This document shows positions 7,305 through 15,789 of a stretch of 34,068 nt of DNA, one piece after another. A program made the translations under genes and the position numbers. Within the stretch, counting starts at the first letter, position 1. Each line of letters starts with the position of its first letter. This DNA is from Deltaproteobacteria bacterium (lineage in GTDB: Bacteria > Myxococcota_A > UBA9160 > UBA6930): assembly GCA_029261795.1 (NCBI GenBank), contig JAJDAP010000134.1, positions 1-34,068 of the forward strand, read 5' to 3'. The notes under the pieces are model-generated. The model saw only the letters and a list, made by a program, of their open reading frames with translations, was not told the DNA's origin and did no database searches.

Positions 7305-8577
7305 TCTTGTTGAGATCCCCTGACCAGTAGGACGGCTTGCAGAAGGGTTTCTTCAGGCCGCTGTCCGCCGGCTCGGGCAGGAACGCTTCACCGCAGGAGG
7401 CGGTGCGGGCGGCGCGGCCGGGCTCGAAGATGCTCCCGTGGTCGCCCAGCGAGATGCTGGCCAGGACGGAACGGGCCGGCAGTTGGGGGACGTGGTCGAG
7501 GTCGAGGTTCTTGAACTCGACGACGTATTCGATCCAGCCCTTCTTCTCGCGCTTGTCCCGCACGATGGCACTGACCAGCTTCGCCGCTGCAGGAGCGCAG
7601 CTGAAGGGATCGAGGGAGCCGGAGCCGTTGGTGTACTTCCAGACGGGACTTCCGAAGTAGAGCGTGCGGGTCCAGCCATCCTTGGCGTGGCACAGCGAGT
7701 TTCCTACCAGACCGGGCGGGATCCCCAGCGCGTAGATCGGACCGGCTGCGTCTTCGACGTGGAAGCTCAGCCCCGTCGCCGAGGGATCGACCGGTTGCTC
7801 GCGACTGACGGTCGAGAACTTTCCCTCGATTCGGATCGCCTGGTTCTCCGGGGTGCGGAGATTCTTGAACAGGATGCCGGCCGTCCGCGGGTTCTGGTCC
7901 GGCGGATTGCGAGGCGGAGCCGACCACAAGAAGGTGTTGCAGGGATCGCAACGATCGCCGATGCCATCGCCGTCCGAGTCGGCCGTCTCGGGTAGGCCCA
8001 GCCGCTGACACAGGTCGTTGTCGTCGGGAATACCGTCCCCATCAGTGTCCGGATCGCACGCGTCGCCGTAACCGTCGAGGTCGAGATCGAGGCCGTTCGG
8101 GTCCGAAACGAACGGACAGGAGTCGCAGGCGTTGGGAATCCCATCGCTGTCCGAGTCGAGTTCGTCATTGGTGTGGAGCGGGCAGGCGTCGTTCGCGTTC
8201 GGGGTTCCGTCCGAATCATCGTCTTCGTTCGGTGGCAGAACCATCACGAACGCCGAGGTCGGCGACATCAGCCCCGGCTGATCGAGGGCTGCCAGGGTCG
8301 CGACGCGAATCATGATGCTCTCGTCGTCGTCGGCCGGGATCCAGGCCTCGCCACGCGCCACGATCTGCTCGAACTTGAATGGCCCGCCGTTGCGAGAGAC
8401 CAGGACGCGGTAACCGACCACGTTCTCGCTGCCGCTCGCCCAGGCGAAATGAAGGTCTGTCGCTCCTACACGAACGGGTGTCGGGCCGGATGCGGCTGGC
8501 GCGGCAAAGCCCGCCAAGGCGAGTGCGGTTGCGAGCAGGCAGCAATGAACCAGCCGCAGCCGTCGGGAAAGCACCAT
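7285..8577 (-). CDS. Secreted thrombospondin type 3 repeat protein
   Basis: 430 residues from the ATG at 8577, preceded by AGGAG with 11-nt spacing. An alternative ATG at 8613 would add 12 residues before the signal peptide. Residues 1-30 are a Sec signal peptide (basic start, CCLLATALALAGFAAPA). Next comes a fibronectin-like stretch (YRVLVSRNGGPFKF). Then several calcium-binding TSP3 repeats of DxDxDG type with paired cysteines (DSDSDGIPNACDSCP, DTDGDGIPDDNDLC, DSDGDGIGDRCDPC). A C-terminal beta-rich domain of about 200 residues with scattered cysteines is unassigned. No sorting tail is visible. Predicted extracellular or outer surface. Confidence 0.85.
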   Translation of the reverse strand: MVLSRRLRLVHCCLLATALALAGFAAPAASGPTPVRVGATDLHFAWASGSENVVGYRVLVSRNGGPFKFEQIVARGEAWIPADDDESIMIRVATLAALDQPGLMSPTSAFVMVLPPNEDDDSDGTPNANDACPLHTNDELDSDSDGIPNACDSCPFVSDPNGLDLDLDGYGDACDPDTDGDGIPDDNDLCQRLGLPETADSDGDGIGDRCDPCNTFLWSAPPRNPPDQNPRTAGILFKNLRTPENQAIRIEGKFSTVSREQPVDPSATGLSFHVEDAAGPIYALGIPPGLVGNSLCHAKDGWTRTLYFGSPVWKYTNGSGSLDPFSCAPAAAKLVSAIVRDKREKKGWIEYVVEFKNLDLDHVPQLPARSVLASISLGDHGSIFEPGRAARTASCGEAFLPEPADSGLKKPFCKPSYWSGDLNKITCRGL

Positions 8578-8853
8578 ATCTTCGATCGCTCCTAACGCGT
8601 CCGGGGTCTGCATGGTTCCCCAGAATCGCCGCGAACGCGATGGGTCGGAGGCAGCTTTGCCGACGGAGGGCGTTCGAGGCGGCCCCGCAGGGACCCCCCC
8701 GCCCTCCCAGCCGGGCCCGCTGCTGGCCTGGCCGCGCCGGCCCGGCGGTCCGGCCTGAATCGATTCCCTACAGTCCGTCCTTCGGCGCCCGAGGTCGCCG
8801 TTCTTTCCCGCGCTGCGCTGTCCCTCGGTGGCGCAACGCCTGTGGGAGAACCC
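8578..8853. other. Divergent intergenic region between TSP3 protein and SDR genes
   Basis: About 276 bp separating a minus-strand and a plus-strand gene start, so it must hold both promoters. It includes a very C/G-rich tract (about 8680-8760). No clear operator or sigma-factor motif could be assigned by eye. Confidence 0.35.
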
Positions 8854-9615
8854 ATGTCTACGCTTGCAGGCCGCGTTGCACTCGTCACTGGGGGCGGCCG
8901 GGGAATCGGCCGCGCCATCGCGCTGGCGCTTGCCGAAGACGGCGCTGACGTGGCCGTGAACTACCGCCGCGACGCCGACGCCGCAGCCGAAACCGTTGCA
9001 GCGATTCGCGCACTGGGCCGCCGGGCCGAAGCCTACGCGGCCTCCGTTGACGACGACGACGCGGTGACGGCCATGGTCGACGCCATCGCCCGAGATCTCG
9101 GCGATGTCGATTGTCTGGTGAACAACGCCGGCATCGCGAGCCGCGGAAACACCGTGGAGAAGACCGATCCCGCCGAGTTGCTTCGGGTGGTCAGCATCCA
9201 CGCACTGGCGCCGCACCGGCTCAGTCAGCTGGTGCTGCCGGCCATGAAGAAGAAGGAGCGCGGCGACATCGTGATGATCTCGAGCGTTGCCACCCTGCAC
9301 TACGGCCCCCGCGGCGCGCCCTACAGCATGGGGAAGGCGGCACTCGAGGCGTTGGCGTTTACCTTGGCCAAGGAAGTCCGGCATCACGGAATCCGGGTCA
9401 ACGTGGTGGCGCCGGGTCTGGTCGAGACCGAGATGGGACGGCGCCTGGTCAAGGCCGGTGGCGTTGACGATATCGAGAGCCTTCACGAGCAGATGCCGTT
9501 CGGGCGAGTCTGTCAGCCCGAGGATGTCGCCAACGTGGTTCGATACCTCGTTTCTGAGGGGGGTTCCTACCTCACCGGCGAGAAGATCAACGTGCATGCC
9601 GGAGGGACCCTCTAG
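8854..9615 (+). CDS. SDR-family oxidoreductase (FabG-like)
   Basis: 253 residues. ATG 8854 is preferred over GTG 8842 because GGAG sits 5 nt upstream of it. Classical short-chain dehydrogenase features: the NAD(P)-binding GGGRGIG at 13-19, NNAG at 90-93, a catalytic Ser in MISSVAT (143/144), and YxxxK with Y157 and K161. The C-terminal ITGEKINVxGG-type motif (YLTGEKINVHAGG) is typical of the 3-oxoacyl-ACP reductase subgroup. The tetrad Asn that usually sits near residue 114 is not evident (SIHALAP). Substrate not determinable; probably a cytoplasmic ketoreductase or alcohol dehydrogenase. It appears monocistronic. Confidence 0.88.
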   Translation: MSTLAGRVALVTGGGRGIGRAIALALAEDGADVAVNYRRDADAAAETVAAIRALGRRAEAYAASVDDDDAVTAMVDAIARDLGDVDCLVNNAGIASRGNTVEKTDPAELLRVVSIHALAPHRLSQLVLPAMKKKERGDIVMISSVATLHYGPRGAPYSMGKAALEALAFTLAKEVRHHGIRVNVVAPGLVETEMGRRLVKAGGVDDIESLHEQMPFGRVCQPEDVANVVRYLVSEGGSYLTGEKINVHAGGTL

Positions 9616-9678
9616 CCCGGGCCAGACCTCGGTCGGCGACACCGAGAAGTGACGCAGGGTCACTCGCGGGATGCTAGG

Positions 9679-9798
9679 GAACACACATGGGTGTCATCGC
9701 CCTCCGACGGAGTTCTTGAACACACTTCCGTGTCGATCGCCTTGCGAACCGAAGCCGGACCGCTAAACACGGTCCCTTCCAGCGCGCGAACACGGGGG
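9679..9798 (+). repeat. Three GAACAC-type dyad repeats upstream of the STAS-like gene
   Basis: GAACACACATGGGTGTC (from 9679) and GAACACACTTCCGTGTC (from 9718) are 39 bp apart; each is an ACAC-N6-GTGT dyad followed by ATCGCC. A weaker third copy, GAACACGGGGGTG, begins at 9788, just before the GTG start at 9803. They may be operator sites, but no regulator is identified. Confidence 0.4.
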
Positions 9799-9802
9799 TG
9801 AC

Positions 9803-10168
9803 GTGCCGTTCTCTTATGACATCGACGAGGGCCTTGGCTACTGCGTCGCCAAGGCTTCCGGTTCTGTGACCTCGGATGAATTCACGGCACTGCTCGACAG
9901 ATTGGAAGCCGACGGGCGCTACGGCGCCGGAATGCGCCACTTGTTCGACCTTCGCAAGGTCGAGGGCATGCAACTCGATATCGGTACCGTCGGCGGTGTG
10001 GTGCAGGCCTGCCAGAACGATGATGCCATGATCGCGCTCGTTGCCAGCGCCGGGGGCGTGCGCCACTGGGGCGAAGGACTGGAACAGCTCGCTTCCGGCG
10101 GCTCGCTTCGCCTGCGCACGTTTCCGCGGATCGAAGCTGCCGAGAACTGGCTGGTCGGGTCCGGCTAG
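9803..10168 (+). CDS. SpoIIAA/STAS-like protein
   Basis: 121 residues starting at GTG. The pattern IDEGLGYCVAKASGSVTSDEFTALLDRLEAD...GMRHLFDLRKVEG matches the short SpoIIAA-like/STAS-like family common in proteobacteria: a beta strand, a T-x-x-E-F helix, then an FDLR strand. These single-domain cytoplasmic proteins are mostly of unknown function, sometimes anti-anti-sigma-like. No phosphorylatable Ser of classical SpoIIAA was identified. It converges with the PilZ gene across a hairpin. Confidence 0.65.
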   Translation: MPFSYDIDEGLGYCVAKASGSVTSDEFTALLDRLEADGRYGAGMRHLFDLRKVEGMQLDIGTVGGVVQACQNDDAMIALVASAGGVRHWGEGLEQLASGGSLRLRTFPRIEAAENWLVGSG

Positions 10169-10175
10169 GCGCCAG

Positions 10176-10192
10176 GCGCCGCTTCGCGGCGC
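10176..10192. terminator. Bidirectional hairpin between convergent genes
   Basis: GCGCCGC-TTC-GCGGCGC is a perfect 7-bp GC stem with a 3-nt loop, located in the 30-bp gap between two convergent genes. There is no T tract on either side, so termination is likely but not certain. Confidence 0.6.
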
Positions 10193-10198
10193 GCGCGA

Positions 10199-10510
10199 TC
10201 AGTCGCCCGCGCGAACGATCGCGGCGACATCGTCGACCAGGTTCCGGATCTCGGGTTCGAGTTCCGCGAAGGCGAGGCCGAAGCCATCCTCGACGTGACG
10301 AGCGACGGTGCCCGCGAGCTCGAACGGCGGGCTCGGGTCGATCATGACGAACAGCCGGACCTTGGTGCCGATGGCGGGCCGAATCGCGGCGCCAACGAGC
10401 TGGGCGCCCGAGTAGGAGAGGTCGCGCAGCTGGCCCTCACCTTCCTCGCGGCCCGAGGAGCAGAACGCCTCGAAACGCGCCTGGAAACGAGGATGGCTGC
10501 GACGGTTCAT
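10199..10510 (-). CDS. PilZ domain protein (c-di-GMP binding)
   Basis: 103 residues, a single PilZ domain. Both ligand motifs are present: RxxxR near the N-terminus (RSHPR, residues 4-8) and DxSxxG (DLSYSG). The rest of the fold follows (GTKVRLFVMI, FELAGTVARHVEDGFGLAFAEL). It should bind cyclic di-GMP and act as a small cytoplasmic effector. It starts at ATG 10510, divergent from the carboxyltransferase gene. Confidence 0.88.
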   Translation of the reverse strand: MNRRSHPRFQARFEAFCSSGREEGEGQLRDLSYSGAQLVGAAIRPAIGTKVRLFVMIDPSPPFELAGTVARHVEDGFGLAFAELEPEIRNLVDDVAAIVRAGD

Positions 10511-10642
10511 CGGACCTCCGGGGCAGGGCGAAAACGATCACCCAAGGCGTTATCGGCAGTTCCGGCCCCGTTCTGTAGGGGATCGGGCGTCCGGCACCGC
10601 TTTTGTGTGTTGGGTTACGTTCCCTGCCCGCGGAGGAAGAAG

Positions 10643-12139
10643 ATGAGTGAGAACCGTTCCAACTGGGGGCCGATCCTCGAAGAACTCGAGCGTCGGCAAG
10701 ACGTCGCCACCGCGATGGGAGGGGCCGAGCGCGTCGAACGGTTGATGACCGCACGTGGAAAACTCGACGCGCGCCGGCGCCTCGAACTGCTCTTCGACGC
10801 CGGGGAGTTCCGCGAGATCGGCCCCCTGGTCGGTGGCACGGCGGCGCCGGCGGATGCACTGGTCGCCGGCTTCGGCCCGGTCAACGGCCGGATGGTCGTC
10901 GCGGGCGCGGAGGATTTCACCGTGCTCGGCGGTTCGATCGGCCAGGGCAGCATGAACAAGCGTTACCGCGTCTGCCAGCTTGCGCTGCAGGAGCGGGTCC
11001 CGTTGGTGTTCATGCTCGACGGCGCGGGTCACCGCCTGACGGATACCGGCGGAGGAGGGCGCGCGCCGAACGACCTGCTCGCACTCGCCGACCTGGGCGG
11101 CCAGGTCCCCATGGTCTGTCTGGTGATGGGGGCCTCGGCCGGCCATGGCGCGCTGACGGCGCCGCTCTCCGATTTCACGATCATGACGGAAGCGTCGGCG
11201 ATGTTCACGGGCGGGCCGCCGCTGGTGAAGTCGGCGATCGGCGAGGACGTGACGAAGGAAGAGCTCGGTGGAGCCAGGATCTGCACGGAGACCGCGGGCA
11301 CGGCACACTACGCCGCCAAGGACGACGCTGAGGCCGTTGCCACCGCGCGGCGCTATCTCTCGTACTTCCCGCAGAACAGGCTAGGCACGGCACCCCGTCG
11401 AGAGGGTGCGGACACCGGCCGACGCAGGCTCGAAGGGCTCCTCGATCTGATCCCCCCGGACGATCGGAAGCCCTACAAGATGCGCAAGGTCATCGAGCAG
11501 GTCGTCGACGACGGCGCCTATCTCGAGGTGCAGCCGAAGTTCGGGGCGTCCCTGGTGTGCGCGCACGCGTTCATCGGCGGGCAGTCCTGCGCCATCCTGG
11601 CCAACGATCCCTGGGTGAGCTCGGGCTCGGTCGACAGCGCGGCAGCGCAGAAGGCGATGGATTTCCTCGAGACGGCCGGTGCGTTCCACCTACCCGTCGT
11701 CTTCTTGACGGACAACCCCGGCGTGATGGCGGGAACCAAGGCCGAGCGCTCGGGCATCCTCAAGTGGGCCGGCAAGATGTTCAAGGCCGAGCGGAAACTG
11801 AACGTGCCCAAGATCCACGTCACGCTTCGCAAGGCCTTCGGGTTCGGTTCCACCACGATGGCCCACAATCCCTTCGATCATCAGACTTTCCACGTCTCGT
11901 TCCCGGCCCTGACGATGAGTTCGATGCCGGCCAGACCTGGCGGGGCGAGCGCGGGCCTCGACGCAGCCGAGCAGGAGCGGATCGAAAGGGAGCAGAAGGA
12001 CAGCGCCTGGCGGATGGCCGCCTCGCTCGGCACGGACGATGTGATCGACCCGCGCGAACTGCGCAACGCCATCCTCGACGGGTTGGCCCTGGCGCGCGAA
12101 CGGCTCTCGAGCGCCGAAGGCCCCGAGCCTCCGCTCTAG
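10643..12139 (+). CDS. Acyl-CoA carboxylase carboxyltransferase (beta) subunit
   Basis: 498 residues. The open frame extends upstream to 10295, but ATG 10643 has GGAGG at 6-nt spacing and begins at the conserved N-terminal helix (ILEELERRQDVATAMGGAERVERLMTARGKLDARRR), so the extension is rejected. Two crotonase-like carboxyltransferase halves are present. The first has DFTVLGGSIG, DGAGHRLTDTGGGG and GGPPLVKSAIGEDVTKEELGGA. The second has GASLVCAHAFIGGQSCAILAND, FLTDNPGVMAGTKAERSGILKWAGKM and a FGFGSTTMA loop. It transfers carboxyl from carboxybiotin to an acyl-CoA (propionyl-, acetyl- or a longer acyl-CoA). No biotin carboxylase/BCCP partner is in the window. Confidence 0.9.
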   Translation: MSENRSNWGPILEELERRQDVATAMGGAERVERLMTARGKLDARRRLELLFDAGEFREIGPLVGGTAAPADALVAGFGPVNGRMVVAGAEDFTVLGGSIGQGSMNKRYRVCQLALQERVPLVFMLDGAGHRLTDTGGGGRAPNDLLALADLGGQVPMVCLVMGASAGHGALTAPLSDFTIMTEASAMFTGGPPLVKSAIGEDVTKEELGGARICTETAGTAHYAAKDDAEAVATARRYLSYFPQNRLGTAPRREGADTGRRRLEGLLDLIPPDDRKPYKMRKVIEQVVDDGAYLEVQPKFGASLVCAHAFIGGQSCAILANDPWVSSGSVDSAAAQKAMDFLETAGAFHLPVVFLTDNPGVMAGTKAERSGILKWAGKMFKAERKLNVPKIHVTLRKAFGFGSTTMAHNPFDHQTFHVSFPALTMSSMPARPGGASAGLDAAEQERIEREQKDSAWRMAASLGTDDVIDPRELRNAILDGLALARERLSSAEGPEPPL

Positions 12140-12154
12140 ACTTCGCTCGACCGC

Positions 12155-13372
12155 CTAGCGTTTGGCTCGGGCACGCCGTCCAAAGATGCGGAGCCCGGTG
12201 GCAACGGCTGCGCGCGCGATACCTCCGAACGCTTGGCCCAATGCGCCGGGTTCAGAGATCCGGCTCGCGGTGGAGAACTCTGCAAGGCCGAGCTCCTCGC
12301 GGAAATCTGCCGACAGCAGCGCAACCGGCGCGTCGAGCGAGATTCCGGCGCCGTCGGCGATGCGAACCATGCGTTGGAAGTTCCCGACGACGCCGGCGGC
12401 GTCCACGAGCGCTTCGCTTCCGGCAACCTCTCGCAAGGCGTCTCGGCTGCTGGCGAGAACGGCTTCGTCGCTCCCGAGGGCGGCCTCGGCGAAGGCGACG
12501 AGTTCGTCGCTATGCGTCACGCCGCTGTCGGCACCCTTGCTGCCCTCGGTGACGACGCGAAGATCGCCCTGCTTGCCTTGGTAGTCGATGCTCGCACGGA
12601 GCATCACCGCATGGGAGGTCGTTCAATAGAAGCACTCGTTCAGTGCCGAGACGCGGCCGGCGACGAGTTCGATCTGCGCGCGATCCAGCGCGCGCTCGGT
12701 CTCCATGCGCGCCATCGCTTCCATCGAAAGGTACTGTGCGCCCGAGAGCGCCTGCCAGCTGCGCACCTCCTCGGGAACCAGCGAGAGTGCCCGCACCACG
12801 CCGGCGGCGCGGCCACCCGGCATGTTTCCGTAGAGGCCTTCGTCTTCCGGGTCGAGCTTGTCGGCCGGGATGACGGGAACCCAGGCGTCCTCGATCTGTG
12901 TTGCGCCACTGGGGCGCCGGCGGGAAGGCTCGCCGGGGCCGGCCTCGGGAAGGGGCTCGACCGGCAGTCCGAGCGCGTGGTGGAACTCGTCGATGCTGAT
13001 CACCTGCACCGCGACGCCGAGCCCTTCGACGTAGGCCTCGGCGCTGAGTCCGGCTTCCAAGAGCCCTTGATACCAGCGCTCGGTGAGCCGGGCGGCATCC
13101 GTTGTTATGCGATGGATCGCATCGACGAGCGCCTCGGGCAGGACGCTAGCGTGGTCGTGGTGGCCATCGATCGAGAACGGCGAGAGGGCGGCTTTGCGTC
13201 GGCTGCAGAGATCGCAGCCCCGCGCCCGCCGGGTCTCCTCGGCGACGCCGACGCGCTCCGCGCCCGTCAACCAGGTTCCCGGGGAAGCGATGTGGGCCCA
13301 GACGCGCTGGTACTGGGCCACCAGATCCGGCCGGATGGCGTCCGGGCCGCTCCACGAACTGAATGCGGTCAT
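12155..13372 (-). CDS. AhpD-like alkylhydroperoxidase-family selenoprotein (in-frame TGA = Sec)
   Basis: Read through one in-frame TGA (12623-12625), this is a single 405-residue protein. GGGAG lies 8 nt before the ATG. The TGA is codon 250 and sits in the catalytic motif of the AhpD/CMD family, E-x11-C-x2-C-x3-H: E235, C247, Sec250, H254 (CFY-U-TTSH). Sec replaces the second Cys (equivalent to Cys133 of mycobacterial AhpD). Coding-like sequence continues in the same frame for 155 codons after the TGA, which a simple stop would not explain. A SECIS-like hairpin starts 17 nt after the TGA. Likely role: thiol/selenol peroxidase or related redox reaction in the cytoplasm. Last gene of the minus-strand operon after the phosphotransferase. 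Sec machinery must be encoded elsewhere. Confidence 0.85.
12587..12605 (-). promoter_or_regulatory. Bacterial SECIS-like hairpin
   Basis: In the mRNA, GAUGCUC-CGUGC-GAGCAUC forms a perfect 7-bp stem with a 5-nt apical loop. The stem begins 17 nt after the UGA codon. The loop has a G at its second position, which agrees with the known bacterial SECIS rule (a G in the first two loop positions, with the loop a short distance downstream of the UGA). The hairpin lies inside the coding frame, as bacterial SECIS elements do. Confidence 0.75.
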
Positions 13373-13421
13373 CGTTCAATCTCCCGCCGGGGCGCTGCGG
13401 CTCGGCCCGAAGCTAGCGCGT

Positions 13422-14471
13422 TCAGGCGCCGAGCGATCGGACCCGATCGAGCGCTGCATCGGCCAGCCCATCGATCTGGGCCTTGAAGGCGTCGGTGTCG
13501 GCGTCGGCGCCCATCACGCCCTTCAGGTAGCGGGACATCACGCCCTCGACGATCGCGGCGAGCCGCCAGTACTGGAACGCCCGGTAGTAGTCGATCTTGC
13601 TGGCGTCCCGGCCGGTGAGTTCCTCGTAGCGAGCAACCAGTTCCGCGCGGGTGTGGAAACCGGGCGCCACGGTCGGCGCCAGCGCCGCGCCGCGGCTGGC
13701 CGGGCCGGCTTCCTCGCCCGGTTCCGCCCAGTTGTTGAGCAGGTAGCCGAGGTCGGCGAGGGGATCGCCAAGTGTGCAGAGTTCCCAATCGAGCACCGCC
13801 GCGATCCGGTGGTCGGAGTTCGTCAGCATGTTGCCGAGGCGGTAGTCGCCATGGACGATTCCGGCACCGATCTGTTCCGGGACATCGCCGGAGAGCGCGT
13901 CGTAGACCGTCTCCATCGCTTCCAGTTCGCGGGTCTTGGATTTCTCCCACTGCGTGCGCCAGCGCTTGAGCTGCCTTGCCAGGTAGTTTTCCTTGCGGCC
14001 CAGGTCGCCGAGTCCGACCGCGTCGACATCGACCGCGTGTAAGCGCGCCAGGATCTCGATGACATCGCTCCCGAGGCCCGAGCGTTCAGACTCCGGCACG
14101 TGCTTGTCCACCACATCGCGGTGGTCGAGGACAACGCCATCCACGAAGCGCATCACGTAGAACGGGGCGTCGTTGACGGCATCGTCGGTGCAGAGGCCGA
14201 GCGCCGGCGGGACCGGAACCGTGCTCTTGGCGACGCCCGAGATGATCTTGTGCTCCCGTGCCATGTCGTGGGCCGTGGCCAGCACCGCGCCAAGCGGGGG
14301 CCGACGCAGCACGAAGCGTTGTCCGTCGGCCGCCTCGACCTTGTAGGTCAGGTTCGAGTGGCCTCCCTTGATGGGCGAAAACGAGAGCGGGGTCTCTGCT
14401 CCCTCTACGTTCTGCTCGAACCACGTCGTCACGGCGTCCGCTCGGATGCCTTTGATGTCGGCTTCGCTCAC
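13422..14471 (-). CDS. APH-type phosphotransferase family protein (ACAD10/11 N-terminal-like)
   Basis: 349 residues from GTG 14471, which has GGGAG 6 nt upstream; the open frame further upstream is rejected. Kinase-like fold: GGHSNLTYKVEAADGQRFVLRRPP (N-lobe with the ATP-binding Arg/Lys region), MAREHKIISGV, a Brenner motif HGDYRLGN, and a metal-binding D in LDWELCTLGDPLADLGYLL. This subgroup resembles the kinase domain of human ACAD10/ACAD11, which phosphorylates 4-hydroxyacyl-CoA during catabolism. Here it would act on a hydroxyacyl-CoA or related substrate. It lies between a thiolase gene and the selenoprotein gene, consistent with lipid or side-chain degradation. Confidence 0.85.
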   Translation of the reverse strand: MSEADIKGIRADAVTTWFEQNVEGAETPLSFSPIKGGHSNLTYKVEAADGQRFVLRRPPLGAVLATAHDMAREHKIISGVAKSTVPVPPALGLCTDDAVNDAPFYVMRFVDGVVLDHRDVVDKHVPESERSGLGSDVIEILARLHAVDVDAVGLGDLGRKENYLARQLKRWRTQWEKSKTRELEAMETVYDALSGDVPEQIGAGIVHGDYRLGNMLTNSDHRIAAVLDWELCTLGDPLADLGYLLNNWAEPGEEAGPASRGAALAPTVAPGFHTRAELVARYEELTGRDASKIDYYRAFQYWRLAAIVEGVMSRYLKGVMGADADTDAFKAQIDGLADAALDRVRSLGA

Positions 14472-14585
14472 GCTTTGCTCCCGCTTCTTTCGGAAAAATC
14501 GTGTCGTCGCGTTCGGGGGCGGGATGGTAACGCCGTTCCCGAGCGGATTCTCTCGCAAGCGGCCGCAAACCGGGTGGCGCGCGCG

Positions 14586-15788
14586 CTAGCTCCGGGCGAG
14601 CAGCAGGCAGCCGCCCAGCGGGCCGCCGCCGGCTGCCGCGATCGCCACCGCCGGATCGCCGGGGACCTGTCGCTCGCCGCCTTCGCCCCAGAGTTGGACG
14701 CAGGCCTCGTGGAAGAACCCGTAGCCGTGAAGCCGGCCCGCGGAGAGTTGTCCGCCGTGGGTGTTGAGCGGGATCTCGCCGCCGAGGCCAATGCGTTCGC
14801 CACCCTCGATGAATGGGCCGCCTTCGCCTGGCTTGCAGAACCCGAGGGCCTCGAGCCATGCCAGCGCGATGAAGCTGAAGCCGTCGTAGCACTCGGCCAC
14901 GTCGACATCCGACGGTTTCAGGTCGGTCCGCTCCCACATCATCTTGGCCGCATCCCGAAGTGCCATTGTCGTGAGGTCGTCGAACTGGTCCCAGGACGGC
15001 CGCCCCCGCAGCGCCGAGCCGATCGCTTCGATGCGCAGCGGAGGCCGGCGCAGATCGCGAGCGGTGTCGACATGGGAGAGCACGAACGCCGTCGAGCCGT
15101 CCACCGGAACGTCGCAGTCATACAGGCAGAAGGGTGTCGAGATCATCCGAGCGCCCAGATAGTCATCGAGGCTCATCGGGTCGCGGTAGATGGCCGCGGG
15201 ATTGAGGGCCGCGTTCTTTCGCGCGTTGAGTGCAATCCAGGCGAGCTGCTCGCGGGTGGTTCCGTATTCGTGGAAGTGGCGCTGGGCCATCATCGCGATC
15301 CAACAGGCCGCGGACGCCGCGCCGAACGGCAAGCGCCACTGCATCTCGCCGCCAGCGCGCGGGATGCCGCCACCACCACCGCCGGTGCCGATTCCGCGTC
15401 GGCCGCCTTTGCCTTGAGCCGAGGCTTCCCAGACGGTCCGGAAGCACAGTACGTGCTTGGCGAAGCCGGCGGCGATGGCGGCGACCGCCGTGATCACGGA
15501 GCCCAGCTGGCCCGCGGTTTCTGCGGTGCCGTTCCACCAGTCGAGTTCGAGTCGCAGCATGTCCTGGATCTCCACGATGCCGCCGGCCGCGAAACCCGGA
15601 GAGGCGGATCCGAGCGCGCCGCCCGGGTAGGTGGCGAGGCCGTCGATCTCGGAACGGGTGAGTCCGGCATCCTCGATCGCGGCCAGGCAGGCGTCCGCCG
15701 TCAACGCCATCGGGTCGCGATCGACGGGTCGCCCCACAGCAGACTGCCCGATGCCGCTAACGACGACGCTTTGCTCCGGTGACGCCAT
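14586..15788 (-). CDS. SCP-x type thiolase / lipid-transfer (retro-aldolase) protein
   Basis: 400 residues from ATG 15788; the first codons match the family opening (VVVSGIGQSAVGRPVDRDPMALTADACLAAIEDAGLTRSEIDGL). Thiolase-superfamily features: a GGxxE/M loop, ECYDGFSFIALAWLEALGFCKPGEGGPFIEGG, and the C-terminal NTHGGQLSAGRLHGYG. The next gene upstream is a DUF35 Zn-ribbon/OB-fold protein 1 nt away. This pair matches the known ChsH2-DUF35/Ltp2 aldolase arrangement used in steroid side-chain cleavage, so a retro-aldol or thiolytic C-C cleavage of an acyl-CoA is likely. The exact substrate is unknown. Cytoplasmic. Confidence 0.85.
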   Translation of the reverse strand: MASPEQSVVVSGIGQSAVGRPVDRDPMALTADACLAAIEDAGLTRSEIDGLATYPGGALGSASPGFAAGGIVEIQDMLRLELDWWNGTAETAGQLGSVITAVAAIAAGFAKHVLCFRTVWEASAQGKGGRRGIGTGGGGGGIPRAGGEMQWRLPFGAASAACWIAMMAQRHFHEYGTTREQLAWIALNARKNAALNPAAIYRDPMSLDDYLGARMISTPFCLYDCDVPVDGSTAFVLSHVDTARDLRRPPLRIEAIGSALRGRPSWDQFDDLTTMALRDAAKMMWERTDLKPSDVDVAECYDGFSFIALAWLEALGFCKPGEGGPFIEGGERIGLGGEIPLNTHGGQLSAGRLHGYGFFHEACVQLWGEGGERQVPGDPAVAIAAAGGGPLGGCLLLARS

Positions 15789-15789
15789 G

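Noticed and set aside
8578..9684. N-terminal extension of the TSP3 protein to 799 residues
   Set aside because: The extension is antisense to the SDR gene, and a signal peptide with ribosome-binding site begins at 8577.
10295..10642. 116-residue N-terminal extension of the carboxyltransferase
   Set aside because: It is antisense to the PilZ gene, and GGAGG precedes the internal ATG at 10643.
12623..12625. TGA as the true end of a 249-residue AhpD-like protein
   Set aside because: The stop falls exactly on the catalytic Cys position, the frame continues with the conserved His and 155 codons, and a SECIS-like hairpin follows.
12233..13486. 417-codon plus-strand open frame
   Set aside because: Antisense shadow of the selenoprotein gene; no recognisable domain.
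14100..15782. 560-codon plus-strand open frame
   Set aside because: It is antisense to the phosphotransferase and thiolase genes; its translation is Arg/Glu/Gly/Val-rich with no motifs, a normal shadow in GC-rich DNA.
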